Positions 22,692 to 33,337 of a stretch of DNA of 64,000 bases are shown here, piece by piece. The stretch is taken from positions 529,711,755-529,775,754 of the forward strand of contig OX422215.1 in assembly GCA_949130495.1 (NCBI GenBank), read 5' to 3'. The translations under genes were made by a program, and so were the position numbers. The DNA comes from Sambucus nigra. Lineage: Eukaryota > Streptophyta > Magnoliopsida > Dipsacales > Adoxaceae. The notes under the pieces were generated by a model. That model saw only the letters and a list, made by a program, of their open reading frames with translations. It did no database searches and was not told the origin of the DNA. Numbering within the stretch: position 1 is the stretch's first letter; the number at the start of each line of letters is the position of its first letter.

Positions 22692-23242
22692 ATACAGTCT
22701 CACCAAAATGATTTTTACATGCACACCTTTCATATCTAGTTTTATCACGCTTGGTTCATTTTAAGGACAGGATTGAAGTGAAACCACCCGACCAACATGT
22801 AATAAGACAAGTACAAAAATCAAACAAATCTGCGCATGTGTGCGATAAAGGAAATCATGAGTCAAACATGTAGGAAGTAACACTAAATTACTTCTTAATG
22901 ACTCCAAGCATTATAAAGCACATTGATGACAAGATATATTGTCTCGAAACACTATCAAATAGTCACATGAATAAATGGAATGAAATTGTGACTTGGCTAT
23001 CTTAAATGCTCATCCATAAAAGGTGTAAATACAAAAATCTTGTTGTTCTTTTCTAATTTTTTTTAAAATCTTTTTTATTTTTTTTCAAACAATTTTATCG
23101 AAATAAAATCTTACTGTATTTTTCAAATAAATTTATCAAAATAAAATCTAAAAGGAAAAATTTATAAAAACAAAATACATACTAGCAATAGGCAAATAAT
23201 GTCGACATGAAAATCATCCTATTCTAATAAGCAAGTTAAACC
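22692..23242 (-). other. Internal non-coding part of element Y, copy 1, right of the Tat insertion
   Basis: AT-rich, continuous with 11954 if the Tat element is removed, and colinear with 50547-51095 in copy 2. No ORF. It links the end of Y gag directly to 3' non-coding sequence, which is where pol would be in an autonomous copia element. Confidence 0.7.
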
Positions 23243-24535
23243 TCAATCGTTAGGTGCGGAGGGGTTTTCAAAAGGTGGTAACAACTTATGTAAAACCTTG
23301 GTTAAATCTTGTGAAGTATTGACCAAAAACTTTACTTGCCCACCTAAATGTGCAAAATCCTTTCTTAAAAAGTCCTTCTCTCCTAAATTTCTATTATACT
23401 TCTTCGTTTTCAAGGTCTCGGTGTACAAATCTCCAAACTCTTTTTGGAGCTCACTTTCATCTCCACTTTCAATCTCGCATTTTTCTTCACTTGAAGATCT
23501 CAAAACATTACTCTCGCATTCATGAGCACAATTGTGGGACAAAGAGGGTGTGCTCACACAACTCGGAAAAGAAACATACTTCTCACCACTAGTCTTATCA
23601 TTCTCACTTTCACTACTATCATTAAGTGTGGCGGGCATGGATACATTCTTTCCTTTCTTTCTAAGCCACGCAGGACACTCAAATGACTTATGCCCCTTAC
23701 CCCAACATTCAAAGAAAGTCAAGTTCTCAAACTCCTCCTCACACTCCTTATCCGAGTCACTCTCTTTTTCCCTCTCACTTCTTTCTTTGGCCTTTCCTTT
23801 CTTTTTATTTTTATCAAAAAATCTCTTTTCATTGAAAGAATTATCTCTAGACATTTTGAGAAAATTTTTGAAATTTTTAGCAAACAAGGCCAAATCATCA
23901 ACGTCTCCCTCATAATCGGACTCACAAACTTTTTCTTTCTTTTTCTTAAAATGAGTTTTTAAAGCAACGCCTCTATCCTTAGCCTTAATGGTTTGGGGAA
24001 ACATGTCAATCTCATAGGTTTGAAGATATCCTACAAGTTCTTCCAACTTAAGTTATTTCAAATTTCCCAAAGAGTTCAAAATAGTGACTTTAGGAATAAA
24101 GCGTATTGGAAGAGATCTCAAAATCTTTTTAACCAGACTTGAACATGGTGATAGTCTCAAACTGGGTGGTCAAAATTTATAACTTTGATTCTTTAACCGC
24201 GTTCGTACCCTCATATGTCAGTTTCAAAACATCCCATGCCTCTTTAGACGTGGTGCACATCATAATTTGGCGGAACTCATCGGGAGTGACAGCTCCAGAA
24301 ATAGCACTCAGACAACAGGAATTAAAATTAGACATTTTAAAATCATCTTCAGTCTAGACTGACACAGGTTTTAAAGAGGTGATATTATCAACGGTGACTG
24401 TGGGAGCTGTCCACCCAATTTCACAAAGCAACCAAACACGCTCGTCAACGGATTTTAAACAAGATTTCATACGAGCTTTCTGTAGGCATAATTAGACACG
24501 TCAAAAATAGGCATCATATTAAATGATTGTTCCAT
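23243..24535 (-). pseudogene. Element Y Gag: N-terminal half of a copia Gag, copy 1
   Basis: Starts at 24533-24535 (MEQSFNMMPIFDVSNYAY), about 100 bp from the primer-binding site. Family order: a short N-terminal motif (usually DUF4219), a UBN2-type capsid region, an acidic Lys-rich linker, one zinc knuckle CWGKGHKSFEC (one Cys of CX2CX4HX4C is displaced in the FFECWGKGH context), then an acidic helix (ELQKEFGDLYTETLKTKKY). It ends PPFENPSAPND and a stop at 23243. Broken by a frame change near 24480, by a stop and by an 85-bp deletion near 24120 that copy 2 lacks; open from about 24046. No pol follows. Confidence 0.75.
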
Positions 24536-24632
24536 TGGAAAAAATGCGAAAAAACACAAAATAGATTTTAAAAAAAATCAATATCACACTATTTTGCGGA
24601 AAATATGAATACGCGATAAAATAGCGCAACCC

Positions 24633-24644
24633 GCTCTAATACCA
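24633..24644 (-). other. Primer-binding site of element Y, copy 1
   Basis: TGGTATTAGAGC on the minus strand (one base off initiator-Met); copy 2 (52555-52566) has the exact TGGTATCAGAGC. Confidence 0.85.
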
Positions 24645-24647
24645 ATT

Positions 24648-25796
24648 TAAAAAGTGCGTGAACGCGATGTGTGATATAGAATAAAAAATTATTCGCAAGT
24701 TTCCAAGTAAACCATTTTTTAATTAGAGTCTATTTTTTAACCAAATAAATACAACCCCTAAACATGCGTTAAAATTAAGAAGATATTTAATTGAACACGG
24801 TATTTCAATTAAATCCTAAAAACATGCATCTAGATGATTTATCAAATAACATAAAGTATGTGACACAACATATCAGGAAAAATCTCCATAGGGGAAAACC
24901 ATACTATTTTAAGTATAATTTGTAAAGAACGGTTACACGGATTATAATGAAAATAAGTGTGACATACGAAATACTTACAGATGTCGGTTCCGATGTCCTC
25001 AGCTGGAATCTCCCGAAAGAATTCCAGATGGGCAGCAATGAAGAAGATACCGGCTTCTCCACAAAATACTCCTCAAAGAGTATAATAGATCATTTGAAGG
25101 TTTATGTTGTGCATGTGTAAATGGAAGAGAAGTGTGAATTTATAAGGGAAGATTAAAGTTCAAAAAACATCTTTAGGAAAACATGGAGGAAGAAGAGCCG
25201 GATTTTTCTTAGCATGTTTCAAAAGTGGTTTAAAGTGGTGACAGCATTTGACACAAAAATCATACCAGCAATAGGTACCCTGAACCGGTTCGGGTGTACC
25301 GCGAACCGGTTCGCCCCCCGAACCGGTTTGGCCTGGGTTCGCAGAAAATCCTTGGAACATGGGGCTGAACACTTAGCATTTTTCAAGGATTTTTCTCGGA
25401 TTTTTCTCCATTTTCAAAGAGCCATAACTTCTTCACCGTAGCTCGAATTGAGGTGTCGTGTCTTCCAGTATCTTCGTTGCGACGAGCTCTTCAACTTTCT
25501 GGTTGACTTGACCTCTGGACAGTGGCTGTAAAATTACCAAAATGCTCTTAAACATCCATATCAAGCTTTCTTTCACTGTTTTGACTACTCTTTCGTACCA
25601 CTTGCATTTTGGGCCAAAAATTATGGAACGTGAAGTCATTGAGGAAGATGTGGGACATTTGATAGAGATGATGAATGCATGATTCCATAAATTCGAATTG
25701 AGACCGTTGTATGAGATCGTGCATAGACGTGCAAAATGTAGCGGCGTACGACATATAAAAACGTAAGATTATGGACATGAGAAATATGTCTTTACA
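24648..25796 (-). repeat. 5' LTR of copia element Y, copy 1
   Basis: 1149 bp, the same length as the 3' LTR. Three AACCGGTT palindromes at 25283, 25304 and 25321 with the same 21- and 17-bp steps as in the 3' LTR. Confidence 0.85.
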
Positions 25797-26174
25797 TATA
25801 AAGCGCATGGATGAATTGACCTATTGTCACAAAACACTATGAAATAGTCACATGGATAAATGGAATGAAATTATGACTTGGTCATCCTAAGTGTTCGTCC
25901 ATAAATGGTGCAAACAAAATACAAAATTCTTTTTGGATTTTTCAAAAAATTTATCAAAATAAAATCTTTTGTATTTTTCAAAATTTGTCAAAAGCAAAAA
26001 TTTATACAAAAAGTACATGTCACAACGCTAGCAAACATAAATATCATGAAAGAAAAAACTAGCGTATGACAAACATGCGAACACAATCATCTACATGATA
26101 TAGAAAGAGAAGAATCATGTGCAAACAAATGGGAATCAACAAGTCTACCATCTAGTGCCTTTAAAAGTGATTCC

Positions 26175-26966
26175 CTAACCCCAAACAGATGTGAAATGAC
26201 ATGTGGGGGCTTTAGTAACCACGTGAACACTAGACATAAACTTCTTAGGACTTCTTCTAAGATCAAAACATAACCTCCTAAGGTGACCTTTCCTACCACA
26301 ATATGAACATGTGTAAACGGGTGGAATGACACCTATGGGTTGACCTTGTATGATTTCCTTACGAATGGTTGACCCTCTAAAACAAATAATGGTTTTGGCT
26401 TTAGGAATGGAAGCATTAGAACATGAAGATCCATTACCACCACTATCAAACCTACTTGAGTGCGTTAAATGATTTTTTAACTTCAAAATTTTTTACTCAA
26501 GAAAAGAATTAGACTCTTCCAAAGACAAGGATTTCTTTTTCAAATTTTCAAATAAACTTGACAGTTTATCACGTCTCAATTAAAATAAACTTATCCCTAA
26601 GAGTCTTTTCACGTGCCGTAAAATCATCGATTAATATTTTATCCTCGATGGCACAAACGAGAACCCTATTATTTTTTAAGTCCTCCAATTCCTTCTCTAA
26701 AACTAGGACTCTCTCATCACTCTCCTTTTTGGCAATTTTTAAACAATCAAAATCAATACACAAATTACCAAAGTGCTCATGACAAATATCACTTTGAGTT
26801 TGAAACGCTTGCAAATATTCAATCTTACTTTTAAAGAGAGAATTTACTTTTTTCAAAATTTAATTCTTTTGCAAAGTTTCAAATTCAAACTTTTACAATT
26901 TTTACCATGGTCATGAACTTTAACAAACTCATCTCGATTAACACAGTCGACAACATGAGGATCCAT
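26175..26966 (-). pseudogene. Element X mini-Gag: C-terminal half of a copia Gag, copy 1
   Basis: Starts at 26964-26966 (MDPHVVDCVNRDEFVKVHDH), 83 bp from the primer-binding site. After a frame break near 26850 comes a coiled-coil region (YLQAFQTQSDICHEHF...VLVLEKELEDLKNNRVL), then AREKTLRDKFILIE, a Ser/Gly-rich linker, and one intact zinc knuckle CSYCGRKGHLRRLC (CX2CX4HX4C). It ends CHFTSVWG. No UBN2 capsid region precedes it and no pol follows. Copy 2 (53894-54774) is the better-preserved version. It looks like an RNA-binding, oligomerising half of Gag expressed alone. Function is inferred only. Confidence 0.7.
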
Positions 26967-27048
26967 CAAGAAAAACAAATCAGGAGAGGAACGCAAGTAA
27001 CCACAAAAAAATGCACCACAAGATCTACATAGTAAATTAGTGCAACAG

Positions 27049-27060
27049 GCTCTGATACCA
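27049..27060 (-). other. Primer-binding site of element X, copy 1
   Basis: TGGTATCAGAGC on the minus strand, three bases inside the LTR end CCTTTACA. Complementary to plant initiator-Met tRNA. Confidence 0.88.
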
Positions 27061-27063
27061 ATT

Positions 27064-27776
27064 TGTAAAGGGAAAATTATCCCAAAGGGTGGTATTCACA
27101 AACTTCCAATTTCAAACCAATTTTAGTTCATTTCTAAAACATGCAACTACGTGTCAATACAAATAAGATATAGCATGCGACACAATAATTCAAGAAAACT
27201 TCCCGATGGGAAAAACCTTATATTTCTAGAACTTTGAAAAGTTTACAAGACCATTGACTTACATACAGCCTGATAATAGCCCACAATTGTAACACGGTCT
27301 CTTCGTCAAACCTTCAAAGCAACGGCTAGAAATCTGCAGTGGTTCACGCGCAACTATACCATAAGGACCGCAGCCCAAAAAACTCCATAGAGACTCCCTC
27401 TATAATAGCATACATCTCTCGGTTGTAGAGATCTCCGCACAAAGGATGAACAAAAGAAAAGCAGTGTTCTTGAATACCAAAACGATTCACCAAAGCATAT
27501 GGGATTTTTGTGAATTGAGAAGAAAAAGGGATTAAGCCCTAAACGAAGAAGTCAAAAGGATTCTGCAATTTTGCAATTTTCTGTCTTTCAAAACGCTGGG
27601 ACTTCTTAATGAAAACGAAACAATTTAATGAGTATTTATAGAAAATTGTGCCGCCTCGGTATACGATCTCGTTCAAACGAGAAAGAGATCTCACGTGAAT
27701 GACATACGTAAACTTTGTGGAGTCTTTTTGATAAATAACTTGATATTCGGATCCATCTTTGATGCTTGAATGTTCT
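27064..27776 (-). repeat. 5' LTR of element X, copy 1, truncated
   Basis: Starts TGTAAAGGG on the plus strand. Has an internal deletion near 27713 relative to the 3' LTR and stops at TGCTTGAATGTTCTA, about 90 bp before the expected LTR end. There it joins Athila LTR sequence (GAATTAC...). Confidence 0.8.
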
Positions 27777-28127
27777 AGAATTACTTACATGACCAACTTA
27801 CACTTGAGCCGATATAAGCATGCACTAGAGAAACTTTTAAAGTCGAGTCAAGTTTTTGGCACTGTTGCTGACAATTTGGTAGGCATTTAGGTTAGGTCAA
27901 ATTAAACAAAAATTTAACTCTAATTCTTAAAAAAAGGCCAAAAAAATCATAAAATCAAAAATAAAAAAAAAATTATATAGAATCTGTTAAATCCTTACAC
28001 ACAAACTCCTCAATCCAATCCTAACAGAATTCACGAGAATCCCGTTGTTGAGTACGATCGTGATAGGCCACACCCCCCAAATGCTTTAAATTTTGGGGTT
28101 CCACCTCGTACACCACCCAACTCCATC

Positions 28128-29817
28128 ATGAGTTCCCCTCTTAGTCACACACCTAGTGAGGCCAACGAGGAATTTGAATCGTTAAGAGAGAGCGCAATGT
28201 CAGATCACGTTAGTTACGGTACGGGTGAGGTTGAGTTACCATATCTCCTTATATGAGACCTCTTATATCCCGAGTGAACCCTCACTCTGGGATGCATTAT
28301 ATTCATGTATAATGCAGGGAAATTCCATTTTTGCACGGGTGAGTTACCAGATTCTTCTCACCTTCCCTGACTTGGAGTCGGAAAAATCATACCTCCACAT
28401 CCGCGAGTTCAAAGAGGCGTGTGAAACTTTTAGTGATCAAGCGTGCACCCAAAACATCAATTATCTAAAACGTTTTTCCTTCTCCCTGAAGGACAAGTCC
28501 AAGACTTGGCTAAGGTATTTGGCACCAAACTCTATAGGAACATGGAGATATATGCAAGCTAAGTTTATCTTGAAATTATTTCCCTTACATCGAACCAACC
28601 CCATAAAAGCTCAAATTGAAACATTTAAATAACATGCTACTGAGCCTTTAGATAAATGTTGTGATCGGTTTAACGAGTTGCTTAATATGTGACCACACCA
28701 TGGATTTGATAAGTGGAGACTTATCTCCTTTATTCATCACACGCTCAAATTATGTTCCAAATAACTCGTGGAAACTATGTGCCAAGGGCAATTTATAGTG
28801 TTGGGTAAGGACAATGCCAAGTCTAATCTTAAGTATGTCGCCGAGACTACTTAAACGTGGGAGACATCTAATCCAAATGCCCAAACCCAGCATTAACAAA
28901 TGTCCACACTTCTTTAAGTGTCTGGACTCTATCAGTTAGACAAAGAGGCCGACTTGAAACTTCAAATCAACCATCTTGCTAAAAGACTGGAAGACGTAGT
29001 CGAATCCTGAGGAAGAGAAACATTCATCTCCACTTGAGAAGAGATAGAGGAGATGTGCGGCATTTACGAGACGGGGCATTCAATGAAGGAATGCTCAACG
29101 ATAACTTCCTACAAAGTTATGCTTTAAGAGAAAGTGGAAGCGGCATGATATTCTAAGGGTAATTTTAATGTCCTTCATGGGAATTCTTATAAACTTTCGT
29201 AGAGGAACCATCCCGGTTTTAGTTGTGGGTACCACCATGCTGTGTTGAATCCTAATTCACACATTGCACCTCCTCCACCACCGCCTCGACATCTCAAACA
29301 AGCTACACACATGCAAGCAGTGCGTCCGACAACCTATATAATCCCACCACGGAGAAATCTCGAGGGTACTTTGAACCAATTTATGCAAGCACAATCGGCA
29401 ACCAACGCTCAAAATGCCAGAATGTTTGCCAAAATAAATGCTAATATTTCTAGATTGCAATATTCCTTGAGTGTCCAAGAGAAGGGTAAGTTTCCTGCCC
29501 AGGGCCAAAAAACCCTTAATGGTCAAAATTGTGTTATCTCTAACCCCGATAAAAATCAAGAGCAATGTAGTAAGGTAACCACTCTATGTAGTGGGAGAGT
29601 CGTTGACTTGTCACCTCCTCCACACGACGAGCAAAATGATAAGGAGATTTCTCCCGACACAAAAGAGGTCGAAGATGTCCCTTTGAGAAAGAGTGATAAT
29701 AATGACACAGTTAGGCCCAAGGTGGTTTTAAAAATTCTCATTGCTACTCCACACCCTCAACGGTTGGTCTCTCACACCAAAGAGACCTCCCGTGACCACG
29801 TCCAAGACGCTATCTAG
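28128..29817 (+). pseudogene. Athila-type Gag, copy 1
   Basis: Start ATG at 28128 (MSSPLSHTPSEANEEF), in frame to a stop at about 28256. The capsid-like domain reads SYLHIREFKEACETF and FSFSLKDKSKTWLRYLAPNSIGTW (28375-28560), the standard retrotransposon gag block. A knuckle-like CGIYETGHSMKEC (about 29056) has Tyr where the second Cys should be. A Pro/His-rich linker (IAPPPPPPRHLKQ, 29266) follows, then a long open C-terminal part (29242-29814). Broken by several stops and frame changes. A stop at 29815-29817 is the only break between this part and the protease, which is in the same frame. Confidence 0.8.
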
Positions 29818-30510
29818 AAAAGAAATGTTAATTTATCTTTTCTCGAGACCATAAAGCAAATTCCCACTTACGCTAAGTTTCTAAAGGAATTACTCACGGT
29901 GAAACGTAGGCTAAAGGTAAACAAAAATATGTTCCTATCACAGAACGTCAGTGCAGTACTACTCTGTGACCTTCCACCAAAATTTAAAGATTCGGGTGCC
30001 CTAACCATTTCGTGCATCATGGGGAAGGACCAAATTGAGAGAGCATCAATGGATCAAGGGGCGAGTGTTAACATTCTCCCCTACTCCATCCAAAAACAAT
30101 TAGACTTGGGGGAGCTTAAGCCGATAAAGATAACTCTCCAGTTAGCTAATCATTTTGTGAATATACCTCTGAGGATTTTTGAGGATGTGATCATCGAAGT
30201 TGACACTTTCTACTTACTGGTGGATTTTGACATTTGGGACAAGGAACCCTCCTCTCTTTCAAGTAACCATGCTCCTATGATACTTGTCCACCCATTCTTA
30301 ACTACGTCTAATGCACTGATTACCACACGCAACAGGAAAATGCAACTCATATTCGAGAAACTGACTCTTGAAACAAACATCTTCAACATCACCAAGTACG
30401 AAGGTGATGAAGGAAAATTACGAGAAATGGATCTTATGGACGAGATAGTACATGAGCTCGTTGAGAGGAATCACATGAGGGAGACATTAGGGGTGTGCTT
30501 TGTTACCTAA
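29818..30510 (+). pseudogene. Athila-type aspartic protease region, copy 1
   Basis: Continues the frame of Gag. IKQIPTYAKFLKELLT is the block that precedes protease in Athila elements. The catalytic motif is MDQGASVNILPYSIQ (Asp-Gln-Gly; DLGAS is common in the family). Further on come LQLANHFVNIPLRIFEDV and a FLLVDFDI-like strand. The usual LGRPFL block reads LVHPFL, so the flap or substrate region may be impaired. It ends at 30508-30510, with only degenerate sequence after it and no polymerase. Confidence 0.75.
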
Positions 30511-33337
30511 AGGGAGAACGATAATTCTTACATTGAGCGAGAGGTAGAAGATGTGTGTTTAGTGACTGCTATTGAGAGAGAGTGGGTACACGGAGGCATG
30601 AATGAGAGAGGGAGTCGTGATGAGAGTACGAGAAAGGATTTGTAGGTCGAGCAAGAAGTGAGTTAGGGGATATGAGCCTAGAGGACTTTGAGAAAGAATT
30701 TAGGACGTTGGATGAGAGCCTCACTATTGAATTCCAAACATTATTAGACTCATTTAGCCACTTAGAAGAGAATGAATGGAATGATAGGATATATTAATTC
30801 CTTCTTCGTGACCACCCACACATGCCACTTGAGTTCTCGAATGCGATCGAGGGAAGACCTAGTGTTTTGTCTGATTTAGATCCCGACACATGCGTTTTTG
30901 AACCTCAAGGGAATCTAGGTTTAACATGTCCTTCCAATTTTCATAGAGATGTTACCTTCTTGTCGGGACAAGTATGTTGCGATTCAATTGGGAACCACAA
31001 GGGTCTCACTCACGTTAGTCATCACGAACCTCAAGGTGTTCCCCTTATATATGGGGCCGGTCCCCACTTGTTTCGATTATTGGTTTACGATGCGAGGAAG
31101 AGGGAGACGAGGAGAGCATCGGATCCCGTACATGGGGTCGAATGAGTTTTTACAAGGGAGAGAGAGGTCATCACACCCCTTACGTGTATGGGGTGATCCA
31201 TGTGTATATTAGTGAGTAAATTTAGTTTAAGGATAGTTTAGAGGTCCGTAGAGGTCACGAGTTAGGAAAGTTTTGAACACCACGTTGGGTTTCCATGCAC
31301 GGGAGTGCGCAAGCACATTTCGAGAGTAAGGTTAAGGTGTCCCGAGTGTTTACGGAGGCTTGATATACTTTAGAGAGAAGACGTCCAGGGTTAGAACACT
31401 TAGAATTGAAAAAATATGGCTTATTTGAAGTTTTAGGTAGCGAGTTTGGTCGAACCGCAGGCTGAACCGACTCGCCTACACACTCGAACCGGTTCGAATG
31501 ACCTAATGACAGATTCTTCCCCAGCTGTGTTTTCCCACCAAATTCAGTCACTCTTTTCCCCTTTTCACCCGTGATCCAACACCAATGGCCCTTCATATTA
31601 GCTCATTTGTTGTGATGTTTTTTTTCTCCTTCTTTATGTAGTTATTTTATGCTTTATCGTTTCATCATTGCCAGAACTATGTAATTTATCCTTTACTGCC
31701 TTGTAATAAATTGTAGTGAAAATGAAAAATTTTCTTTTTAAATATTTGGTTGTTTAATTCTCGCACTTATTATTTTTTCTTATTTAGCTTTTAGTCCTTT
31801 TGATTGAGGACAATGCAAAAGTCTAAGTTATGGAGTGCATATTTCTAAAACCTTACAAATTTTTAAATGCCCTAAAATAAAAAAGTAGAAAATTTCAAAA
31901 ATCCCCCCCCCCCCCCCCGCCCAAATGGAAAACTCCGAAAAAGTCAAATATATTTTTCTTCAAAATAAATAAAATTTGAAATTCAAAACCTTCAAAAAGG
32001 TCGTAAAATTTTGTTTAGAGTCTCAATTTGAAAATTATTAAGTATTAAGAAGAAATTGACCAAAGATGGAAATTAAACGAAAGTTGACTTAACGAATAAG
32101 TGGGAAGATTAATAAACCCGGTGAGATTTGGAGCCTATCATTATTTTTCGAGAAATTAAATCAATCCTAGTTATAATTAACTCTATGTTCGATTCAGTTT
32201 CAATTAAGTTGCTGAAGATCAAGAATTTTTATTTTGATCAGTTACGGGAAATGAGTGAAATGTTGTCTTGAAAAAATGCTCTAAAATATCTCTAAATTAA
32301 TTATAATCTCGAGACGCATTTGGTAAAATAATGAGTAATTCGAATAAATGAACTTAGGCCATTGTTTGTTACCCAAAAATAGTAGCCATAAAAACGTGTG
32401 AAAAAATATCCCTTTTTGCTAACCCAATTGAGCCAAATAAATTTCTCAATTTCGTTTGATAACCCCAAAAGCCCATTTAGCCCGGAGTTTTGAAAATCAG
32501 AAAATTCATTTGGCAAGTCCAAATGGTGCAATAAAAAAAATATAAGAAAAATGGGCAACAAAAAAAAAAGAAAAGAAAAAAAATAGAAAAAGAAAAGAAA
32601 AAGGGTAGAAGAAGAAAAGAAAAAGAGAAAAAGCCCGAAAAAGCTCCAGAGGACATAGTATGCACAACTTTCCAACTCCGAAATTTCCTAACAATTTCTA
32701 TATTTTCCACTACACCTTACAACCAGAAAAAGTCCTAACCGAGTCCGAATAACAAAATTAATTACCACGTGGAGAGCCTCAGACACGAAAAGATAATAAA
32801 AGATATTGATCAGTGTGAATAAGAACCAAAGTTTTTCGTATTCCGATGATGAGATCATTTCACCACAAAAAATACGTCTTTCAATTTTGTGTGCATGAAT
32901 TTATGTTCCATTATATTTACTCTTATAAATCACGCATACCGAGAGAAATAGCCACATTCCGAGTGATTCATTTGTGAGTGTATCCATGAGAATTGAATCA
33001 AAATGAATTTTTAGGAAGTAACATAATGATCAATCGATGGAAGTTAGCGGTTTAATTTTCGACTTCGCGGACACACACTACGATTTGAGACTATTGGATA
33101 TAAATTTAAGATCACTATTTTTGAGGAATTTCAATTGTACAATTTTTGAGTATTTTAATTTTTTTTTTCTTTGAGTCGAATAACATAGGTGTTTAATAGC
33201 TTGTTGCATATGTTAAATGCAATCGATTGTCTGCGAAAAATGTAGTGTATCCCAATAAAGTTTTTGTGAGTTCCTTAACCCATAATCTTATTCTTTTTCA
33301 TTGATAGTGATGATCAAAGTTCTAAGTTAGGGGGGTT
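30511..33337 (+). other. Non-coding interior of the Athila-type element
   Basis: About 2.8 kb with no recognisable pol or env domain. Notable pieces: a CGAACCGGTTCGAA palindrome at about 31484-31497; a GAGGACAATGCAAAAGTCTAAG segment (31807) of the kind that precedes LTR-proximal purine tracts in Athila elements; a run of Cs (31904-31919); a Lys/Phe low-complexity stretch (32500-32640); and the purine tract TAAGTTAGGGGGG (33323-33335) directly before the 3' LTR. Short ORFs here (such as 30822-31145) resemble nothing I know. Confidence 0.6.

Larger units (their letters stand above)
9724..25796 (-). mobile_element. Element Y: non-autonomous copia with gag only (TR-GAG-like), copy 1
   Basis: 3' LTR 9724-10872 and 5' LTR 24648-25796, each 1149 bp. 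Primer-binding site at 24633-24644 (TGGTATTAGAGC, minus strand). Polypurine tract ACATAGGGAGAGATT (minus) next to 10873. The target duplication is TACAA (9719-9723) and TATAA (25797-25801), one base apart. After removing the Tat insertion, the interior is about 3.0 kb and holds only gag. No pol was seen in either duplication copy, so this looks like the TR-GAG class, which must borrow enzymes from an autonomous relative. Confidence 0.75.
7474..27776 (-). mobile_element. Element X: non-autonomous Ty1/copia, copy 1, interrupted by Y
   Basis: 3' LTR 7474-8482, polypurine tract (GACATAGGGGGCGATT, minus strand) at about 8483-8498, 3' internal sequence 8483-9723. After the nested element Y, the 5' internal sequence (25797-27048) follows with a small Gag-like ORF, a primer-binding site (27049-27060) and the 5' LTR (27064-27776). 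Without Y the interior is about 2.5 kb and has no protease, integrase, reverse transcriptase or RNase H. The outer end of the 5' LTR is missing, replaced by Athila sequence; both duplication copies share that junction. Confidence 0.75.
5867..29529. repeat. Segmental duplication, copy 1
   Basis: Direct counterpart of 46246-57558. Both start at ATCCCCATTTGTTCAAGACTCC and share, in order, a gypsy LTR with truncated gag, copia X, nested copia Y, the X/Athila junction and Athila gag. Copy 1 also holds the 10.7-kb Tat element (11963-22691). It keeps about 1.8 kb (roughly 8817-10620) that copy 2 has lost, and lacks about 85 bp of Y gag near 24110-24140. It ends here only because copy 2 is interrupted by element B; the duplication may extend further. 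Confidence 0.85.

Noticed and set aside
30822..31145. 107-codon ORF downstream of the Athila protease as an env-like gene
   Set aside because: No signal peptide, membrane segment or cysteine pattern; flanked by degenerate sequence and overlapped by a second ORF of similar length.
32301..32710. Three overlapping Phe-rich minus-strand ORFs
   Set aside because: They are translations of an A/G-rich low-complexity run (32500-32640), not genes.
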